A stretch of 9,404 nucleotides of DNA from Clostridia bacterium. Lineage in GTDB: Bacteria; Bacillota; Clostridia; Christensenellales; Aristaeellaceae. Where the stretch lies: the NCBI GenBank assembly GCA_016297535.1, contig JAEDGL010000093.1:1-9404 (forward strand), given 5' to 3'. This document shows, in pieces, positions 7,501-9,404 of this stretch. The notes under the pieces were generated by a model. The model did not search any database and was not told the origin of the DNA. It saw only the letters and a program-made list of their open reading frames with translations. Positions within the stretch are counted from its first letter, which is position 1; each line of letters starts with the position of its first letter. A program made the position numbers and the translations under genes.

Positions 7501-7692
7501 GCGGTATAGTCCCTCCTGCGCAGGAATGAGCATCTGCTTTAGCTCCTCCCGCCAAGCCGGATGGGTAAAATCACCTGTACCGATCAGGCCAATTCCCTTG
7601 CGGCGCGCCCAAAGATCCAGATGGGGTGCGTCGCACTCTCGGCTGGTGGCGCGGGAAAAGCGGGAGTGAATGTGCAAATCGGCTATCAGCAT
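4513..7692 (-). CDS. Endonuclease Q-like PHP nuclease fused to UvrD/PcrA-type helicase
   Basis: A 1059-residue fusion. Start at ATG 7692 is chosen because GGAGG (7704-7708 complement) precedes it and known EndoQ proteins begin close to the D-L-H-I-H motif; ATG 7710 overlaps that site. Residues 1-425 match the EndoQ family: DLHIHS (5-10), GTGDFTHP (38-45), GEIST with Glu88, KVHHVILLP (101-109), PAHIWTPHFS (157-166), SNSDAHSP with Asp218 and His220, then a C-x2-C...C-x2-C zinc knuckle (Cys272/275/288/291) followed by GVLHRVEALADR. After a linker (about 425-455) come the superfamily-1A helicase motifs: Q-motif Gln460, Walker A AGPGTGKT (475-482), DEFQD (641-645), GDPDQAIYGFRG (668-679), RHNYRCTP (701-708), TLHAAKGLEF (967-976), VGITRAREE (1009-1017). 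The tail QLTLF (1053-1057) fits the beta-clamp peptide. EndoQ cuts 5' of uracil, hypoxanthine, xanthine and abasic sites; UvrD proteins unwind 3'-5'. Confidence 0.92.
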   Translation of the reverse strand: MLIADLHIHSRFSRATSRECDAPHLDLWARRKGIGLIGTGDFTHPAWREELKQMLIPAQEGLYRLRDSLVLPCEIQPQDAPRFVVSGEISTIYKRGGKTRKVHHVILLPSLEAAEELSHRLEAIGNIRSDGRPILGLDSRDLLEITLECCPQAIYIPAHIWTPHFSLFGAFSDFETLEECYADMSPYIHALETGLSSDPLMNRRLSMLDGYTLVSNSDAHSPAKLGREANLLDCECSYPALKRAIETGEGFHGTIEFYPEEGKYHLDGHRNCRCCLEPAQTVQLNGLCPVCGRRLTVGVLHRVEALADRAAPIALLKPFESLMPLPELLADCMGVSQASKKVDAAYFALLGRLGSEFDILRLRSLDDIESAAGPIVAQGVQRLREGRVIRQAGYDGEYGVIRLFEPGETQLLCGQTSLLEPLVPAKATGFRTQGVSRKKEAGKAAVGPDAQATEPMNAEQLLAVQSADACTAVVAGPGTGKTKTLVSRIAYLIESLGVPSGEITAVTFTRQAAAEMLERLTARLGKKAVRGLTVGTFHAICMKLLDRRPTVTRPQAQEIVSTLLKEHEEHLSPGECLRLLSLYKNHLCVRTQETASLPAWLPGAYEQRLKLLGVRDLDDVLLHALQVPVSAKKQFHHLLVDEFQDINPLQHALINHWSEKSESLFVIGDPDQAIYGFRGAQADCFETFLNAHPHTNLIRLRHNYRCTPQIVEAALCAIRPNPGMERVLEANRPAGTAIRLLEAPDCFSEAVWIAREIAHMAGGVDMLEAQRDRGERAVTRSFSEIAILCRTHRQLEQIEAALAHDSIPCVISGHDAFLCDQTVQGMLGFFASLLDRRDSVSLHAALDGLWRIPAALIQPAAVALSECETLDAGLLAQMLADFPLLQPWVDAVSRISPRLLQEKPRKLLEVLASLCHLESDAVSGLLNAAVFYADLPSMLSSLRTEDSADVRRASGTEYISGAVRLMTLHAAKGLEFPVVFLAGVSEGSLPLERAQSHTDIEEERRLFFVGITRAREELIVTCAGKPSVFARELPSSVMRADIHARAKAPKVQQLTLFDL

Positions 7693-7731
7693 GAGAAAAC
7701 CATCCTCCATTGTTTTACAAACCGTTTGAAT

Positions 7732-7760
7732 ATTATACCGCTTTCACCGGCCGTTGACAA
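7732..7760 (-). promoter_or_regulatory. Promoter of the EndoQ-helicase gene
   Basis: On the minus strand TTGTCA (7755-7760 complement) lies 17 bases from a perfect TATAAT (7732-7737 complement). The start site would be near 7725, giving a leader of about 33 bases to ATG 7692 that contains the GGAGG site. Confidence 0.75.
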
Positions 7761-7783
7761 TCACCGCATGCCTGTGGTTTAAT
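7754..7783 (+). promoter_or_regulatory. Promoter of the acyltransferase gene
   Basis: A perfect -35 TTGACA (7754-7759) is followed after 18 bases by TTTAAT (7778-7783) with an extended TGG. The -35 overlaps the -35 of the divergent helicase promoter by five bases. TGAGGA (7805-7810) is the ribosome site, 6 bases before ATG 7817. Confidence 0.75.
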
Positions 7784-7816
7784 AAATGCATCATCAAAGC
7801 GAAATGAGGAAACACC

Positions 7817-8806
7817 ATGAAGACCATCCGCGACAACCTGAGCCGCTATCGCAACGAATTAAAGGGGATTGCCATCCTATGGGTGGTGTTTTTTCATGCG
7901 CAGCTGGGGCTGGAAGGCCTGTTGTACCAGGTGCAGCGAATTGGCTATGGCGGCGTGGATCTTTTCTTTTTTTTAAGCGGATTTGGGCTGTATCATACGC
8001 TGGAGAGAGACGCAGATTTGGGCAGGTATCTCAAGCGCAGGGCGCGGCGGTTGCTGCCGGCGTATCTGCCGTTTTGCGTGGTATGGCTGGCGGTTATACT
8101 GCCGCTGCAGGGGAGCGGGATTGCACGCAGCCTTCGGATTGTGGCCGGAAACCTGACGATGTGCGGCTTTTTTGCCGGCGTTGAGCTTAATATCAGCTGG
8201 TATATAAGCGCAATGCTGCTAAGCATTCTTCTTGCACCGCTGCTGTACACGGTGCTGCGCGGAGAGAAGCATTTTTGGGCACGGTCTGCTGCCTTGATTT
8301 GCCTGCTGTTTGCAGCCGGACTTGGCTATATTGGAGACGGCCGGTATATGGCCATTTCGCGCCTGCCGGTGTTTGCGCTGGGCATGGTGTTCGCCGCGCC
8401 CCAGGCAAAGGTGGATTCATCTCCCAAGCTTGTTGCCGGACTGGCCGGAGCGTTTGCAGCCGGACTGGCTGTGCTGCAGCTGTGCCTGAACCGTCGTCCC
8501 GAATGGTTGATTCCCTATGCGATGTACTGGCATCCCTTTGTACTGATAACTCCCGGCCTGTGCGTTGGATTGAGCTGGTTGTTTGCAAAGCTGCCCAAGG
8601 CTGTTGGAAAGCCCTTTGCATTGCTGGGAAAGGCTTCTTTTGAGATTTTTCTGTTTAACGTATGGATAGAATTGCTTGGCGTACGCTTTGGATTGGCAAC
8701 CACGCCTCTGGAATGGCTGGCCTGGAGCCTGGTGGGCATAGTGGCCGGATGCGTATATCACTGGAGCGTTGAAAGAATTTATCCAAATAGACGGCAAAAA
8801 ATTTGA
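7817..8806 (+). CDS. Acyltransferase family 3 (OafA/YrhL-type) membrane protein
   Basis: A 329-residue integral membrane protein of the Acyl_transf_3 family, which moves acetyl or other acyl groups to sugars of cell-surface glycans. The N-terminus has the family signature ELKGIAILWVVFFHA: Lys16 stands where many members have Arg, ten residues before the conserved His27. GGVDLFFFLSGFGLYHTL (45-62) is the second conserved block, followed by a basic stretch (YLKRRARRLLPAY, 71-83) that probably faces the cytosol. I count about ten hydrophobic segments, the usual number; the helix SWYISAMLLSILLAPLLY (128-144) is clear. There is no attached SGNH domain, so it is the short form. The acceptor is unknown; no glycan genes lie nearby. 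It has its own promoter and no clear terminator, so transcripts may read into the tRNA operon. Confidence 0.88.
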   Translation: MKTIRDNLSRYRNELKGIAILWVVFFHAQLGLEGLLYQVQRIGYGGVDLFFFLSGFGLYHTLERDADLGRYLKRRARRLLPAYLPFCVVWLAVILPLQGSGIARSLRIVAGNLTMCGFFAGVELNISWYISAMLLSILLAPLLYTVLRGEKHFWARSAALICLLFAAGLGYIGDGRYMAISRLPVFALGMVFAAPQAKVDSSPKLVAGLAGAFAAGLAVLQLCLNRRPEWLIPYAMYWHPFVLITPGLCVGLSWLFAKLPKAVGKPFALLGKASFEIFLFNVWIELLGVRFGLATTPLEWLAWSLVGIVAGCVYHWSVERIYPNRRQKI

Positions 8807-8814
8807 AAAAGTGG

Positions 8815-8843
8815 TTGCAATTTGTGCAAGGACATGGTATCAT
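8815..8843 (+). promoter_or_regulatory. tRNA operon promoter
   Basis: TTGCAA (8815-8820), a 17-base spacer and TATCAT (8838-8843) with an extended TGG. An A-rich tract just upstream (about 8796-8810) resembles an UP element. The start site is predicted near 8850, some 28 bases before tRNA-Lys. Confidence 0.75.
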
Positions 8844-8877
8844 ATCAGACGTGTCTTGAGGAATCATGGCTGTGTGT

Positions 8878-8953
8878 GACCCATTAGCTCAGTTGGCAGA
8901 GCACCTGACTTTTAATCAGGGTGTCTGGAGTTCGAATCTCCAATGGGTCACCA
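8878..8953 (+). tRNA. tRNA-Lys(TTT)
   Basis: Complete cloverleaf: acceptor GACCCAT/ATGGGTC, D-arm GCTC/GAGC, anticodon stem CCTGA/TCAGG with loop CTTTTAA (anticodon TTT, 8911-8913), T-arm TGGAG/CTCCA with a normal TTCGAAT loop, and an encoded CCA. It decodes AAA/AAG. First gene of the operon. Confidence 0.97.
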
Positions 8954-8968
8954 TTCCTCTTTACCCCC

Positions 8969-9052
8969 GCGGGCGTGGCGGAATGGCAGACGCGCCAGAC
9001 TTAGGATCTGGTGCCAATTGGCGTATGGGTTCAAGTCCCTTCGCCCGCACCA
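8969..9052 (+). tRNA. tRNA-Leu(TAG)
   Basis: Class II tRNA: acceptor GCGGGCG/CGCCCGC, anticodon stem CCAGA/TCTGG with loop CTTAGGA (anticodon TAG, 9002-9004), a variable arm with stem GCC/GGC, T-loop TTCAAGT and an encoded CCA. The T-stem has a T-T mismatch (9026 with 9040). It decodes CUA and other CUN codons. Lies 15 bases after tRNA-Lys. Confidence 0.96.
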
Positions 9053-9082
9053 TTATTCCTCCTCATTGCACAGATGGAGCAT

Positions 9083-9157
9083 GCGGTAGTAGCTCAGTGG
9101 TAGAGTGCCACCTTGCCAAGGTGGATGTCGCGAGTCCGAATCTCGTCTACCGCTCCA
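9083..9157 (+). tRNA. tRNA-Gly(GCC) with unusual T-loop
   Basis: Acceptor GCGGTAG/CTACCGC, D-loop with GG present, anticodon stem CCACC/GGTGG with loop TTGCCAA (anticodon GCC, 9115-9117), T-stem GCGAG/CTCGT, discriminator T and an encoded CCA. The T-loop (9135-9141) reads TCCGAAT, so position 55 is C instead of the near-universal T. Otherwise the fold is intact. It decodes GGC/GGU. Confidence 0.95.
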
Positions 9158-9161
9158 CTGT

Positions 9162-9235
<74 letters not shown>

Positions 9236-9242
9236 TCAAAAG

Positions 9243-9269
9243 CGTTCGTCTGGCGGACGAACGTTTTTT
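9243..9269 (+). terminator. Rho-independent terminator of the tRNA operon
   Basis: CGTTCGTC (9243-9250) pairs with GACGAACG (9256-9263) and is followed by six T residues (9264-9269). It lies 8 bases past the CCA of tRNA-Gly(TCC). Confidence 0.92.
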
Positions 9270-9304
9270 CTTTGAAATTCTTTACGAAAAATAGCAAAAA
9301 AGGG

Positions 9305-9333
9305 TTGCAATTGCTTTGCGGTGGTGTTATAAT
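9305..9333 (+). promoter_or_regulatory. Promoter of second tRNA-Gly(GCC) unit
   Basis: TTGCAA (9305-9310), a 17-base spacer and a perfect TATAAT (9328-9333) with extended TGT, preceded by an A-rich tract. Same -35, spacing and upstream A-tract as the promoter at 8815. Confidence 0.85.
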
Positions 9334-9356
9334 GCTCAAGCAATCGAACGGAGCAT

Positions 9357-9404
9357 GCGGTAGTAGCTCAGTGGTAGAGTGCCACCTTGCCAAGGTGGAT
9401 GTCG
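9357..9404 (+). tRNA. tRNA-Gly(GCC), second copy, cut by window end
   Basis: The 48 visible bases are identical to the first 48 of the tRNA-Gly(GCC) at 9083, covering the acceptor 5' strand, D-arm and anticodon arm (GCC). The identity begins 7 bases upstream (GGAGCAT). The T-arm is outside the window, so it cannot be seen whether this copy also has C55. Confidence 0.9.

Noticed and set aside
7693..7710. ATG 7710 as start of the EndoQ-helicase fusion
   Set aside because: It overlaps the only GGAGG site, which serves ATG 7692, and would add six residues before the usual EndoQ N-terminus. The GGAGG-to-ATG distance of 11 bases is somewhat long, so a small doubt remains.
9026..9040. T-T mismatch in the tRNA-Leu T-stem as a sign of decay
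   Set aside because: All other stems are complete and CCA is encoded; a single mismatch is tolerated in working tRNAs.
9083..9157. tRNA-Gly as a non-protein (cell-wall) glycine donor
   Set aside because: The D-loop GG and the rest of the T-loop are intact, so one base change is not enough to claim this role; kept only as an oddity.

Overview
This is chromosomal DNA of moderate to high GC content, most likely from a Bacillota (class Clostridia) species. The pointers are: strong purine-rich Shine-Dalgarno sites (AAGGAGG type), sigma-A style promoters with extended -10 boxes, tRNA genes that encode their own CCA ends, a DUF1934/YwiB-type protein, and the MEP-pathway gene ispE. There is no phage, insertion sequence or CRISPR array. 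Most of the window is ordinary core or near-core genome with a few unusual pieces.

Layout. (1) 1-822, minus strand: most of ispE (isoprenoid precursor synthesis), which runs off the left edge. (2) 823-901: a compact divergent promoter region built on a 24-bp palindrome. (3) 902-4335, plus strand: a tight five-gene run made of a DUF1934 protein, an unrecognised protein, a metallo-beta-lactamase-fold hydrolase, a Rossmann-fold methyltransferase-like protein and an M24 (pita-bread) protein. The first two pairs overlap, so the run looks like one operon. (4) 4336-4512: a non-coding stack of five hairpins, bracketed by two exact copies of a bidirectional terminator, between convergent genes. (5) 4513-7692, minus strand: a 1059-residue protein that joins an endonuclease Q-like PHP nuclease to a complete UvrD/PcrA-type helicase and ends in a beta-clamp-binding peptide. 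(6) 7693-7816: divergent promoters whose -35 boxes overlap. (7) 7817-8806, plus strand: a membrane acyltransferase of family 3. (8) 8815-9404: a tRNA operon Lys(TTT)-Leu(TAG)-Gly(GCC)-Gly(TCC) with its own promoter and terminator, followed by a second promoter driving another tRNA-Gly(GCC) cut by the right edge.

The most interesting system is the EndoQ-UvrD fusion. Known EndoQ enzymes nick DNA 5' of deaminated bases. A helicase on the same chain and a sliding-clamp tether suggest a one-protein incise-and-unwind repair machine for deaminated DNA; this is inference and was not tested. Other points worth a look are the duplicated terminator with its inserted hairpin array, an M24 protein with all five metal ligands but neither of the usual substrate histidines, a tRNA-Gly with C in place of the near-universal U55, and two bidirectional promoters in one short window.
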